Source: Triangularia verruculosa (lineage: Eukaryota > Ascomycota > Sordariomycetes > Sordariales > Podosporaceae). Taken from it: 64,000 bases of DNA. The notes below the pieces were generated by a model. It saw only the letters and a list, made by a program, of their open reading frames with translations. It was not told the origin of the DNA and made no database searches. The DNA lies in assembly GCA_033296885.1 (NCBI GenBank), contig MU864021.1, forward strand, positions 1 through 64,000. Reading direction: 5' to 3'. Of the stretch, positions 53,782 to 64,000 are shown piece after piece (the stretch's first letter is position 1; every line of letters starts with the position of its first letter). The translations under genes were made by a program, and so were the position numbers.

Positions 53782-56700
53782 ATGGACGGGACACAAAAGA
53801 ATGTCTCGAAAGAGGATGTCTCGACGGCTATATTCGACATTACCCACACCTGTCTTCAGTCTTTTGATCAGATCGTGGCCAACTACGATGATTCAATGCT
53901 CACAAAACCCATGGTTTCATCTGATGATACCACTGTTGGTAGGAGTCAAAAACAATCCACCTATGATTTCCTCGGCCTCCGCAATAGTTTCTTGTTTTGG
54001 ATCGACTACACCGGAGCGTTATCATTGATGAGTTCCTCGCTGGACGCTAGATTACAGGGACTGGAAGACATATCTGCCATGGTAGTCGAGTTGTTAGAAA
54101 TGATTTTGCGGAACCTGCAGCGTGGTGAGCTTTTTCATCGTCTACCTGGCACGCCGTGGTTGCTTACCATAGCAACATCTAGTTGACCATACGCCTGACA
54201 ACCTGTCCGTTATCCCAGCCAGTCCAACAAGACTGCATCTGAGTTCTAGAACATGGGAAGACGCCTTACATGCCATCCAGACTGCCTTGGATCGGTTACA
54301 TTTCATAGCTGTGGCAATCAGAAAAGCATCCGCAAAGCAACTCGGTCACTCGGTAACCACTTTTGTCACCGACGAAGACATCTTCTTTCGCAGGGATATC
54401 ACAACTTGGGTCCGCTACAGGTTCCCGGCCGCTCGCAAAGCCCTCTGTCAGCAATTGGGCGATTCCATAGCCATCCGACGAGAGATACTGCTACAAGCTG
54501 AACGCCGCGCAAAAAGGCTTGCCGTCAGACGCGAGCCTAGTAAAGCCCCTTCTGCCACGCAGCATAGCGCCAAACACCCACATCCTCAGATGCGAACAGA
54601 ACAGCAACTTGAGAGCAGGGCAGCGCCCCAACCGAGCATTCTAGTTAGTAGGGCAACGAAGGCTTCCCGACCGGATCCTCACTCGCCGGCGCTTCAAATT
54701 CTTCATCGTCCAAAACAGCCAGCTCTCACGACAGTGATAAGCACCATATCGACGAGCCATGACGATGAATTCAACTATCCACCGGTACCAAAAGCGACTG
54801 GATATGAAACATGGGTTCAATGTCCTTTTTGCTTCAGGCCCTTGGAACGCAAGGCACAGGGGGCGAGAGACGACCACTGGAGACACCACATCGACGAGCA
54901 TATCGAACCCTACGGCTGTCTCTTCCCCCAGTGTGCAAAGTCCCAGCTCTTTTTTCTGCACCGCAACCAATGGAAAGCTCATATGGAATCTGCCCATTCC
55001 GGCGACTGGCTTCGCAAGGTTCATACTATCGTTTGGTATTGCGATATTGACCATGATGCCCCGGAGACCTTTGAAACCGAGTTGCAATGGAGGGAGCACA
55101 TGCAAAACCTCGACTCTCATCCAAAAAGAAAGCTGAAGACGCCCACCCAGGCACAGCTTGACGCACTCTCTCCCAGAAAGCAACAGATGGCTCTCCGCGA
55201 CAAGTTCGTCTGCCCCCTCTGCGAGCAAATCCCCGAGAAAATACAACCTCTCGTCGAGAAGGGACAAAATACGTCAGAAATGCACGCCTTTGTGGTAGAT
55301 CACGTCGCAAATCACCTGAAGTCATTGTCCCTAATGGCGGTGCCATCTTTTGACACCGCCATCCCAGAGACTCCTGGAGCCTTTGAGAAATCGCTATCGT
55401 TGTCGAGCGACTCATTCAAGAGACCGATGCGTGAGAATTCTATCCCTCAGCCTCCCAGTGGGAGAGAATACCTTGACGAAATCTCCCTTCACTCGGAGAC
55501 ATGGGCCAACCTGGATCAAGACGCCATGGCTTTGGTCTCGTCCACTCGGCAGAACGCAGTCTGGGACAAGGAATATTCTGACTACATGCGGCCAGAGGAT
55601 TTGGCAGAGCCATCAGAGCAGGAGTGGCTCGAAGTCTGGAAATCATGGAGGAACGAGAATGATCCTTTCTCTTCAAATGATTCCCGGGCGGATCCGATCT
55701 TGCTGCACTTCATCGAAGCGAAAAATACCGGCCCCTTGCACTTAACCGCGGAAGACTCAAAGTTGAAACCATTTGATATTGACAAAAAGGATGAAACGGG
55801 TCGGACGGCGCTCTCGATTGCAGCTGGAAATGGGGACACGGAAGCTCTTCAGCGGCTCCTGTCAAAGGGTGCAGGCTTGGAGGTAGCGGATGAAGATGGC
55901 CGAACGCCCTTGTCCTGGGCAGCCTCAAGTGGGCATGAACAAGCTGTCCAATTGCTTCTTGACATGGGCGCACGTGTCGACGCAGCAGACCAGAGACATG
56001 GCCAGACGCCCTTGTCCTGGGCAGCCTCAAATGGTCACGAAGCTGTCGTAGGGCTCCTTATCGGCGCAGGCGCAGAAGTAGACGCCGCTGACATTTTTTG
56101 CGGCACGCCTCTCTCATGGGCGGTTGAGGGGGGACACGGAGCCACGGTAAAGCTACTCCTTGAGTGTGGCGCCGATGTTGGGACTCGCTATGGGGAATAT
56201 AACCACACACCACTCTCACGGGCGGCCGAGAGAGGAGACTTGGCTACGGTAAAACTACTCCTTGAGTGTGGCGCCGATGTTAAGACTCGCTATGGGAAAT
56301 ATGCCCGGACACCGCTTTCTCGGGCGGCTGAAAACGGGCACGAAACCATAGTAAAACTACTCCTTGAGTGTGGCGCCGATGTTCAGACTCGCTATGGGAA
56401 ATATGCCCGAACACCGCTTTCTTGGGCGGCTGAAAACGGGCACGAAACCATAGTAAAACTACTCCTTGAGTGTGGCGCCGATGTTAAGACTCGCGATAGG
56501 GAACATGGCCGAACACCGCTTTCTTGGGCGGCTGAAAACGGGCACGAAACCATAGTAAAACTACTCCTTGAGTGTGGCGCCGATGCTGAGACTCGCGATG
56601 GGGAACATGGCCGAACACCGCTTTCTCGGGCGGCTGAAAACGGGCACGAAACCATAGTAAAACTACTCCTTGAGTGTGGCGCCGATGTTGAGACTCGCTA

Positions 56701-57208
56701 TGGGGAATATGACTACACACCACTCTCACGGGCGGCCGAGAGAGGAGACTTGGCTACGGTAAAACTACTCCTTGAGTGTGGCGCCGATGTTCAGACTCGC
56801 TATGGGAAATATGCCCGGACACCGCTTTCTTGGGCGGCTGAAAACGGGCACGAAACCATAGTAAAACTACTCCTTGAGTGTGGCGCCGATGTTGAGACTC
56901 TCGATGGGAAACATGCCCGGACACCGCTTTCTCGGGCGGCTGAAAACGGGCACGAGGCTGTTGTGTGGACACTTCTTAAATATAAAGGAGATGTTGAGGC
57001 AAGAGATCAGAAGTCTTTGCAAACTCCGCTTATGCTTGCCGCTGAGAACGGACACGTTAGGACTGTCAGTCTGCTTTTACAGAACGGAGCCCTTCTTGAT
57101 GCAAAGGACCGGGAGGGACGGACAGCGCTGGATTGGGCGACTGAGAAAGGCCAAGACGATGTCGTCAAGCATTTGTTACGCTCGTTGGGAGGCACATCAA
57201 CTACCTAG
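53782..57208 (+). CDS. Fungal zinc-finger/ankyrin-repeat protein, near-identical repeats
   Basis: Two exons, 53782-54124 and 54183-57208 (58-bp intron), 1122 aa. The N-terminal 200 residues are helical. Residues about 295-410 hold Cys/His clusters typical of a fungal C2H2-like region (WVQCPFCFRPLE, HWRHHIDEHIEPYGCLFPQC, WKAHMESAH, WYCDIDHD, FVCPLCEQIP). A linker leads to ankyrin repeats (from about residue 630 to the end) of the TPLSWAAENGHETIVKLLLE type. Eight consecutive copies are almost identical at the DNA level with period 102 bp. No NB-ARC/NACHT is present. Such rapidly homogenised repeats are known in fungal NLR-like allorecognition proteins. It stands next to the gasdermin/protease pair, supporting an immune or incompatibility island. 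Confidence 0.88.
56112..56972 (+). repeat. 102-bp near-identical ankyrin-coding repeats
   Basis: CTACTCC occurs at 56153, 56255, 56357, 56459, 56561, 56663, 56765 and 56867, an exact 102-bp period (34 codons). Unit differences are concentrated at a few codons: S-R/S-W, D-V/D-A, the R-Y/R-D pair, and the Y/H/K position. Two units (ERGDLAT) recur as a block, suggesting recent duplication of several repeats at once. Confidence 0.96.
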
Positions 57209-57595
57209 GTACCTCAAATGAGATCGAAATACAAGCTGGACCGGACCAACCCAAATCTTGCGTACCAAGGTATATTTCTAGAAACACGCCTCGAATCCGG
57301 CGCGGAGTGTCATCAGAATCATGTAAACTACCTACCTGCCTACCTACCTTGTAGCTATCACAGTCATAGAAAAAAGACACAAATTCACAAAACATCACAA
57401 GCAAAACAAGACACAGTATTTTCTGGTTAGGTAATAACCTTTTTTGTATTAATAAATACTATTGATTTACCCATCCCATCCATCTACACACCAAACTTAC
57501 CTAACAAGCAATCTCGTACGTATCCAGAACCAGCCTTAGATACCTAGGTACTTACCTTCACCTACCTCTTTCCTTCCACAACTTACCCAAAAAAC
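57209..57595. other. Convergent 3' region
   Basis: AT-rich with ACCTAGGTACC at about 57206-57216 and CCTACC repeats near 57330-57345 and 57540-57565. No gene. Confidence 0.5.
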
Positions 57596-58376
57596 TTACA
57601 TATACTCCCCTCTCCTCTCTTCCCACCACTTCCCACTAACCTCCCCCTCCGGCTGAGCCCAAAGAGACCCCGTCTCCTCCTCTATCGTCCTGATCCCCCT
57701 GCGAACCTCCCCTTGGATATACTCCACCGGATCCTTCCCATCCTCCACCATCACCCCGTCAACAGCATACATCGGGAAATTCTCATCCCAAGACTGCGGC
57801 ACCTTAATCGTCACCTCCCTCAACATCTCATCCGCATCCGTCACCCCCAACCCCTTCAACCTCACCACGTCCTGCCCCGCCAGCCTCCCAATCAGAACCC
57901 TGCATTCAGAGCAGAACCGCGGCGCCTGCCCGCCTTCCGGCAACGTTTTTGGTACACCGCTCGCCGGGCAGATAGCCGGGGTGTGCAGCGTGTGCCGGCA
58001 GAAGGAGGTGTCCGCATGGGAGAGTGGGTGCTCACAGACGGGACAATCGACGGTGGGAGGGGCGGGGGGAGGGGCGGGGATGTAAGAGGCCGGGCGGTAG
58101 GACTCGGGAGGGGAGCTTTCCAGGGTGCGGATGGAGTTGTGGTGGATGGTGAAGCAGGGTTTGCAGACCATGTGCCCGCAGAAGAGGACGATGCCGGGGA
58201 GGGCGGTTGGGCGGAGGCGGGAGGGGGTGAGGGGGGTTAGGATTTCGTGGGGGGAGGTGCAGATTGGGCAGAGGACGATGGGGGGGGGTGATGAGGGGGC
58301 CGAGGGGGGAGATGAGGTAGGGTTTGAGTTGGGGGAAGAGGGTGATGGGTTCGCGGCGGGGGTTGGGGGAGGCCAT
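57596..58376 (-). pseudogene. RING-type zinc-finger protein with an apparent frameshift in a C9 run
   Basis: The minus-strand frame starts at 58376 (MASPNPRREPITLFPQLKPY) and is conserved in style up to ITPP. The run of nine C (plus-strand G, 58280-58288) then puts the reading out of frame with IVLCPICTSPHEIL, which continues without a stop to 57596. The second frame carries the finger: CPIC, LFCGHMVCKPC, CPVCEHPL, FCRHTLHT, CPASG, FCSEC. No GT/AG intron covers the break, so it is either a homopolymer sequencing error or a true one-base frameshift. If it is an error, the gene encodes about 260 aa, an E3-ligase-type candidate. Function unknown. Confidence 0.7.
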
Positions 58377-59061
58377 TTTGAGAAATGGTAGTGGTGGTGG
58401 TGGCTGTTGGGTTGTTAGTACGCTGGTGGGTAGGTTAGTAGTTTTGATGTGGTGTTGTGTTGGTGTTGGTGTTGATGATGGTGATGGATGGATGGTTTGA
58501 TGAGGAGGAATGAGAGGGATCTTGGATGGGGTGGAAATTGTTTAAATAGAGCACCATCGTGAGGGTATTGTAGGCTGAACATGGCGAGCGTGTTGATTAC
58601 AGCTGATGTGAAGTCCTGTCAGTTGAACATGGCCGTGATGTTGCTCACAGCGGACTCAAGTTGAGATGGACGGAGCATGTAACCTACAGCCCCCTTACGC
58701 CTGTTGACTAGAGCTATCCTTGGGCACCCTTTGTTCCTACAGATCACGTAAGCTCTATGTTTTGCGGGAAGGAGCCGGGTAGGTAGGTACCTAGTGAGTG
58801 GTCTTTGTGTGAGCTCTTGGGTGTTGCCGACAGACCGAGTTGGGCTGGATGAAAGGACTCCTATCATGATCACTACCTACCTACGTACCATCTCATACAG
58901 AAAGACTACGATCTTGACCACACAATTCCCACAAGAAAAGACACATCTCAATGAAACCTCGCTAGCCCTTATTCAACCCCTGAACAATGCTTCCTTGCCC
59001 CTGACAGCTCATCAACAATCAACCAACCCACAATACCAATCCAACCAGAACGATAACCCCA
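58377..59061. promoter_or_regulatory. Divergent upstream region with GTTGGT/GATGG repeats
   Basis: Contains GGTGTTGGTGTTGATGATGG-like repeats at 58450-58500 and AGGTAGGTACCTAG near 58780-58793, repeated as CTACCTACCTACGTACC near 58876. No gene is supported. Confidence 0.5.
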
Positions 59062-60287
59062 ATGACACCCCACCTCATCACCATCATAGGCGGCCTCGAC
59101 GTCGACCTCATCATGACCACCCCCCGCCTCCCCAACCCGGGAGAAAGCCTACCAGCAACCCAGTACACCGAAACCCTCGGAGGAAAAGGCGCCAACTCCG
59201 CCATCGCCACATACCGCTCATGCCACAGCAACCACCCGAGTTCGCCCTCCGACGACAGCATAACCATCAACGTCAAACTCATCGGCACCGTCGGCTCGGA
59301 CCACCACGGCCCAAAGTTCATCACCAAACTCGCCGCCAACGGCATCGACACCTCCGGCATCCTCACCATCCCAAACACCCCCACCAGCATCTGCGTCGTC
59401 ATAATCGAGACCCCGACAAAGGAAAACAGATGTCTCTTCTTCCCCGGCGCAACAGCCGCCTGGAAGCCGTCCTCCTTCCTCACCCCCCTCCAACTCGGTG
59501 GTGGTGTTTGTAGTAGTAGTAGCGGCAGCAGCGGAAACCAACTCCCAGACTTGATCATCGCCCAAATGGAACTCACCACCCCCGTCGTCGAGACTATAAT
59601 CGAAACCGCCGGCAAAGCCGCCATCCCGTTTTGCCTCAACGCCGCCCCGGCCCCCTCCCCCCCGGGCATCGCGGACCACCTCTATCGGTACCTAACCCAC
59701 CTCATCGTCAACGAACACGAGGCAGCGGCCATTATATCCAACAATAACAACAACCAACAAGTCAACAAACACACTTGGAAAACCATCGCCCAAAAACTTC
59801 TAAACAAAGGCGTGAAGAACGTCGTCATCACGCTGGGGAAACAGGGCGCGTTTTATGCGAATAATCAGGAAAGTGGACGGTGCCCTGCGTATGATGTTTC
59901 TGTAATGGGGGGGGGGATACCCTCGGGGCTGGGTGAGATCAATCCATTTCTTTACACCCCAAGTTACCTACCTACCTGCCTACCTACATACCTACCTTAC
60001 CTACCCAATTATTCCAAGGTAGGTACACTGTGTAGGTAATAAAGTGCAAAAGGTTGTTGCTGACTGGAAGAAAAAAAAATAGGGATACCTTCACCGGGGC
60101 GTACTGCTCAGAGTACCTCCGCCAACAAACGGCCAGCAACAACGACGGGAGGAACTGGGATATCAGGAGCGCTGTCGTCCGCGGGAACAAGGCCGCGGCG
60201 ATGACTGTTATGAGGGGTGTGGGGGCGCAGGAGGGGATACCCTGGGCGGATGAGATTGATGGGTTTGATGCTCCTCTGTTGGTATAG
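59062..60287 (+). pseudogene. Ribokinase-type PfkB sugar kinase with an apparent frameshift at a G10 run
   Basis: Exon 1 from 59062: IGGLDVDLI, GGKGANSAIA (substrate-binding motif) and ITLGKQGAFY. The active-site motif is expected to be DTxGAGDTF. The sequence has GATACCCTCGGGGCTGG just before a GTGAG donor at 59933 and GGATACCTTC after the acceptor at 60082, giving DTLGAGDTFTGAY on splicing. This needs a frame change at the run of ten G at 59907-59916, so one or two bases are missing or added there. Exon 2 60083-60287 ends IDGFDAPLLV. The 150-bp intron contains CCTA repeats. If the G-run is an error, the gene is intact; it lies divergently next to a RING-type gene with a similar flaw. Confidence 0.8.
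59965..60035 (+). repeat. CCTA tetranucleotide repeats in an intron
   Basis: TTACCTACCTACCTGCC then CCTACATACC and CCTACC repeats, followed by AGGTAGGT in reverse orientation. Imperfect microsatellite inside the ribokinase intron; the inverted parts could form a hairpin. Confidence 0.9.
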
Positions 60288-61450
60288 ATACCTACCTAAG
60301 TACCATAATGTGGCTGACTGGTGGGTGATGCTAAAAGTTGAGGGCAAGCTGGATCGGATATCAGTGCCATTCTATTTACCTTGCCTTCCGAGGGGTGAGA
60401 TGACCCATGTTTAAACATCGGCCGTCTATAATCTGAACAGGACATCTCTACCTTGGTACAACACGCCACAAACACATCACCCACCGTCCCCAGGTCCTCA
60501 CGAAACACCCCAAAGCGTATCTCAAAATAGTCTATTCAACCTTGATAAATCTAACATCATCCCATCATATCATAACCAGTCTATACCCCATCCCATCATC
60601 AAATCATGTTATCAATCTTTACCACTCCCATCCAGCCTACCTACATATAAACACAAAAAAATCCCTTATCCCACCCAACCTCTACAACATAGAACTCGGG
60701 TATCAAGTGGTAAAAAAAAGTTTCCAAACATCATAACATATTTCATCAAAGCCATCCCCTACCCCCAAACCCCACGTAACGCTAGTCCCTTGCATAAAAG
60801 GGTCCAAAACCAAGCGTAGCCAAGCAGAGCCAAGCAGAGCCAAGAAGGGGGAAAAAAAAAGAAAAAAATATGACGCCATTACCCGTTCGGCACATGACCA
60901 TGACATCCTCCCCCATCGAGCACCAGATCGCGTGCTCAGCGATACAATACCCAACAACCACCCCCCCTTCCCCCTCCCCCCTCCCAAAAAGTTCCCATCT
61001 CTTCTCCGCGGAGTTTTTTTTTTTTTGGGAGGCTCTCAGCTCTCCTCTTTGTCATGAAAAAAAAAGTCCGAGTTTCTGCCCCATGTTTGTGGTCCAAAAT
61101 GGGAAGTCATGGCGACTGTTACCTTGAACCAGCCCAATCACCCATTCACAAAACACATCTCAGCCGTCCCCCCCGCACCCTCACCCTCGTGTTCAAATCC
61201 AGTTCGCAATGAAACTGATACCGGGTAGTATTCCACCAGCGAGCCATTCCAGGGCTGGATATGGAAGTCACGGCGATTACCACCTCGTCTGAAGCCCTCC
61301 AATCAAGCCACATCATCGCGGCCGTCAAAAACTTCCAGCCACCTTCCCGACCTCCCTCCATATCTCCGTCTTGAACCCGCGTCTTCAACTCCACCAAAGC
61401 CAAATAACCCCTCCCCTCCCCTCCTAATTCCAACCGAACCTCCCCCGTCA
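60288..61450. other. Convergent intergenic region
   Basis: About 1.2 kb. Contains repeats CAAGCAGAGC x2-3 near 60825-60845, a T-run of about 12 near 61015, and A-rich runs. No gene is supported. Confidence 0.5.
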
Positions 61451-64000
61451 CTATCTCTCCTCCTCCTCTTCCTCCTCCTCTTCCTCCTCACTATCCATCT
61501 CCTCCTCTCCCTCCCCCTCATCAACATCATCACTCCCCGGACTCTGCATCCCCATACTAAACCCTCCCCCTACCCCCCCTCCTCCGCCCAAACTCCCCAA
61601 ACTAGCACTACTCCCCCCCGTATGCCCCAGCGCAAAAAGACTGCTCCTCCTCACCTGCTCAACCCCCCCACCACCAAACCCAACCTCACTCCCGCTCCGA
61701 CTCAACAGCGGCTTCTCCGGCAGCTGCTTCAACAACCCCCTGCTGATATCCAGCATCCCCATCGCAAACTCCGTCAACCCTTTGCTCGTTCCCTCCCCTG
61801 GTTTACTACTCACCGACAGCGTCCACCGATACTCACCCAGCCGCCGTCTATACCACTCTGCTTCTTCCCTTCCCGGACTCGTCCCCCACAACAACGAACC
61901 AAAGGTGCCGATCAAGGCAAAGTTCGTTTTTGACGCAAAATACCAGAATGCTCGGAGATGGCTGGGAGTAAGGCGATTCACAAAGTCCATTGCCGAGATG
62001 AGTCTGGCTTTGGCGGCCGAGCGGCAGATGTGTTGGATGTACGGGTCCGGCGGTGGTTGGGATTCTGACGAGGGATCCGGGGACATCGACCTTATGATTC
62101 GCCTGTGCAGTGTGATTTCGGTCGCAAAGTAGGCTAGGTGGAGGTATCCTATGGGCGAGAACCGGGACCCCGAGGAAGAGGAAGGGGTGGTCTGAAAGGT
62201 AGAGTCCATTCTAATCACTGCTGGCAAGGCCGAGTACCATTCCTTCAACTTCAGCTGGATCGGTTTGGCAAGTCCTAGAACGAGCTGCGTTCCTTGCGGT
62301 CCGGCATTGGCGATCTGGGAGGTGGCTTGCAACGTGTAAAAAGTGTCGAGGATCTCAGCCAGGATCTGGGAAAGCTGCACCATTTGCCGGAACAGCACCC
62401 TTCCCCTTTCCAGCTCGAGGCGTTCCTCGTTGTCGGTTTCATCGCATTCAATGTCGGGAAAGTCGTTGGGGTTGAGAGGCTGGACAGCCCAGTTTGACGC
62501 AAAAATATGCGAGGGTCGGCCGTGGACAAGGGCGCCCCATTTGTCCTTTTTCACTTTTTGTCAACATCACACCCCCCGCCGAAAGTGATGAGAGGTGAGA
62601 AAACAAACCTGCAAATACAACCCCCAAGCCAGCCTCTTCCTCAGCCCCCTCTCCCACGGTGGGATCTTCCAGTTCATACAGTCCAAATGCAGCCCCAGCT
62701 CCTGTCCTACCGCCACCAGCTGCGCAGTCGGCGCCCACTGATCCCCCTCCGGCCTCTGACTCAACAGCAGTCCTGCCTGAATCGTCGACAGCTTCGGCCT
62801 ATACATCGCATCCGCCAACGTCGTCCTCACCAGCCTCTCCAGCTCCCTCACGTTCGGCTTCGGCAGCCCTGCCAGTTCCTGCTCATGCTCCCACCAGTTG
62901 ATCGCCAGTATATACACCGCCGCCAGCAACGGAGGGGAAAACTCGCGATGGGACCGCTCGTATTTCTCGAGAAAGACATTCTTCTGGATGATGGGGAAGC
63001 CCGGGTGCACTACCCGAAAGTACAAGTTGATCAGCCTCCTCCCGTGGGGAGCGACGATATTCTCGATTTCGTCGGCGTCGCTAAAGATGCGGTCGTATCC
63101 CGGGGTGTTGTGATCAGGTAGTAGCAAGAACGTCTCGTTATCGCTTACTTTTCTCAGCGTTCCCCGAGCGAGAAGGGATTCGTCCTGCGGGTCAAACGAG
63201 GACAGGTTGATGAGGGAGGGCTCAAAGTCGGTCGTGGGACCGATGTACTGGCAGTACCGATCCGCCTGCAACCCCAGCGTGCGTTTGAGGAGTGTCGGCC
63301 CGCCAAAGTTGGCCATGTCTTCGATTAGGGAGCTGGTGGTTGTGGTGCAGGAAACGCTGGGTTGCTGGTGGTGCTGGTTCTGCCGCCGACGCTGTGATCT
63401 GTTATCAGACCTTCCTGGGGAACTATATTGACCAATCACGTGTCAGGTGAGTCCTGTAGAACAGACAGAGATCTCGATGGGGGCTATCTCGGCCCTTTCG
63501 GGGGTAGGGCTGGGCATAGGTGATGCACAGTACAAGAAAAAGAGTAAGAATGTAGAAAAAGAAGACAAGTCTGAGAAAGAGAAAATGAAGGAACATATAA
63601 TGTGGGGGCCAACCTCCTCATCCCCCAACCTGTCACTCATTAAAAAAGAAAAAAAAAGTCTGTCTCACCTTCTCTTACTCCTGCCCTCTTCGGCACTATC
63701 AACCCCATTCAGCTTCCTCTTCCTCACCCCCGGCAGGCTGCTGTCCGCCAACGAGCACTCGGTCCCGCTGTACTGACAAGCCACGCAGTGATCATCCGTG
63801 TCTTCGCTCATGACACAGTCACTCCTCCTGCTCCGACAGGCTTCGCAAGGCGGCGTGTTCGTCGACGACTGAACCGATCCAGAATCCGGCGAGTTGAAGC
63901 CACTTCTGTAAGAGGTCGAATCAAAGTGGTGCACGCTGCCCTGCCGGCTCGGTGGGAAGCGCGGGGGTTTTGGCGCAATGGCAATGGGTGCCGTCCGGGG
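61451..64000 (-). CDS. tamA: Zn2Cys6 transcription factor, DAL81/TamA type (5' end beyond window)
   Basis: Minus-strand exons: at least 64000-63669, 63398-62609, 62545-61451; N-terminus lost at the right edge. Exon 1 has CEACRSRRSDC...CVACQYSGTEC, a C-x2-C-x6-C-x9-C-x2-C-x6-C zinc cluster. Exon 2 MANFGGPTLLKRTLGLQADR and YCQYIGPTTDFEPS, then DESLLARGTLRKVSDNETF and LVAVGQELGLHLDC, is the DAL81/TamA fungal-TF region; splicing to exon 3 restores GLYLQDKWGALVHGRPSHIF. The C-terminus ends in a poly-Glu run. DAL81/TamA is a co-activator for nitrogen-source genes (allantoin, GABA); a similar role is inferred. The intron between exons 1 and 2 is long (270 bp) for this window. Confidence 0.92.

Overview
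The window is nuclear DNA of a filamentous ascomycete, most likely a sordariomycete of the Sordariales (Neurospora/Podospora/Chaetomium side). The grounds are short spliceosomal introns of about 50-80 bp with GTRNGY-type donors and CTAAC-like branch sites, gene densities near one per 2 kb, and clear homologues of Neurospora-type complex I, dynactin, Rxt2, Stn1 and DAL81/TamA. No species is claimed. Exon boundaries were worked out by hand from reading frames, splice signals and family conservation. I recognise 28 protein genes and one tRNA gene.

Region by region: 0.5-4.7 kb holds a divergent pair of Golgi mannosyltransferases (GT15 KTR/KRE2 type and GT69 CMT1 type). 5.2-9.4 kb is a divergent RNA-biology pair (DEAD-box helicase MAK5, tRNA 2'-O-methyltransferase TRM7). 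10.1-14.5 kb has a repeat-bearing low-complexity protein and a PPCDC-like flavoprotein fused to WW-rich ankyrin-like repeats. 15.3-20.2 kb is housekeeping: dynactin p27, complex I 51 kDa subunit, a PEX11-type protein. 20.8-26.7 kb is an accessory block: two convergent small cysteine-rich secreted proteins and a fungal Tc-toxin A-like gene that stops at about half the family length, 20 bp from a convergent MFSD5-type transporter. 28.8-46.9 kb returns to core and secreted functions: Rxt2, a DHA-type drug MFS, a GH81 glucanase, the telomere protein Stn1 with an extraordinary array of TGLER motifs, a DnaJ protein, a riboflavin-type deaminase, secreted proteins and tRNA-Arg(TCT).

48.5-57.2 kb looks like a fungal self/non-self or cell-death island. 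It has a gasdermin-like protein converging on a subtilisin-like protease with an intact catalytic triad, then a zinc-finger/ankyrin protein with eight nearly identical 102-bp repeats. The gasdermin-like gene sits between two arrays of the same 21-bp minisatellite in opposite orientation. The gasdermin + S8 protease pairing matches the known HET-Q1/HET-Q2 arrangement of Podospora; the inverted arrays are the part I have not seen described.

57.6-64 kb has a RING-type protein and a ribokinase-type sugar kinase, each with an apparent frameshift at a long C or G homopolymer, and a DAL81/TamA-type Zn2Cys6 regulator cut by the right window edge. Best leads: the gasdermin/subtilisin module with inverted arrays, the Stn1 TGLER array, and the half-length Tc-toxin A-like gene.
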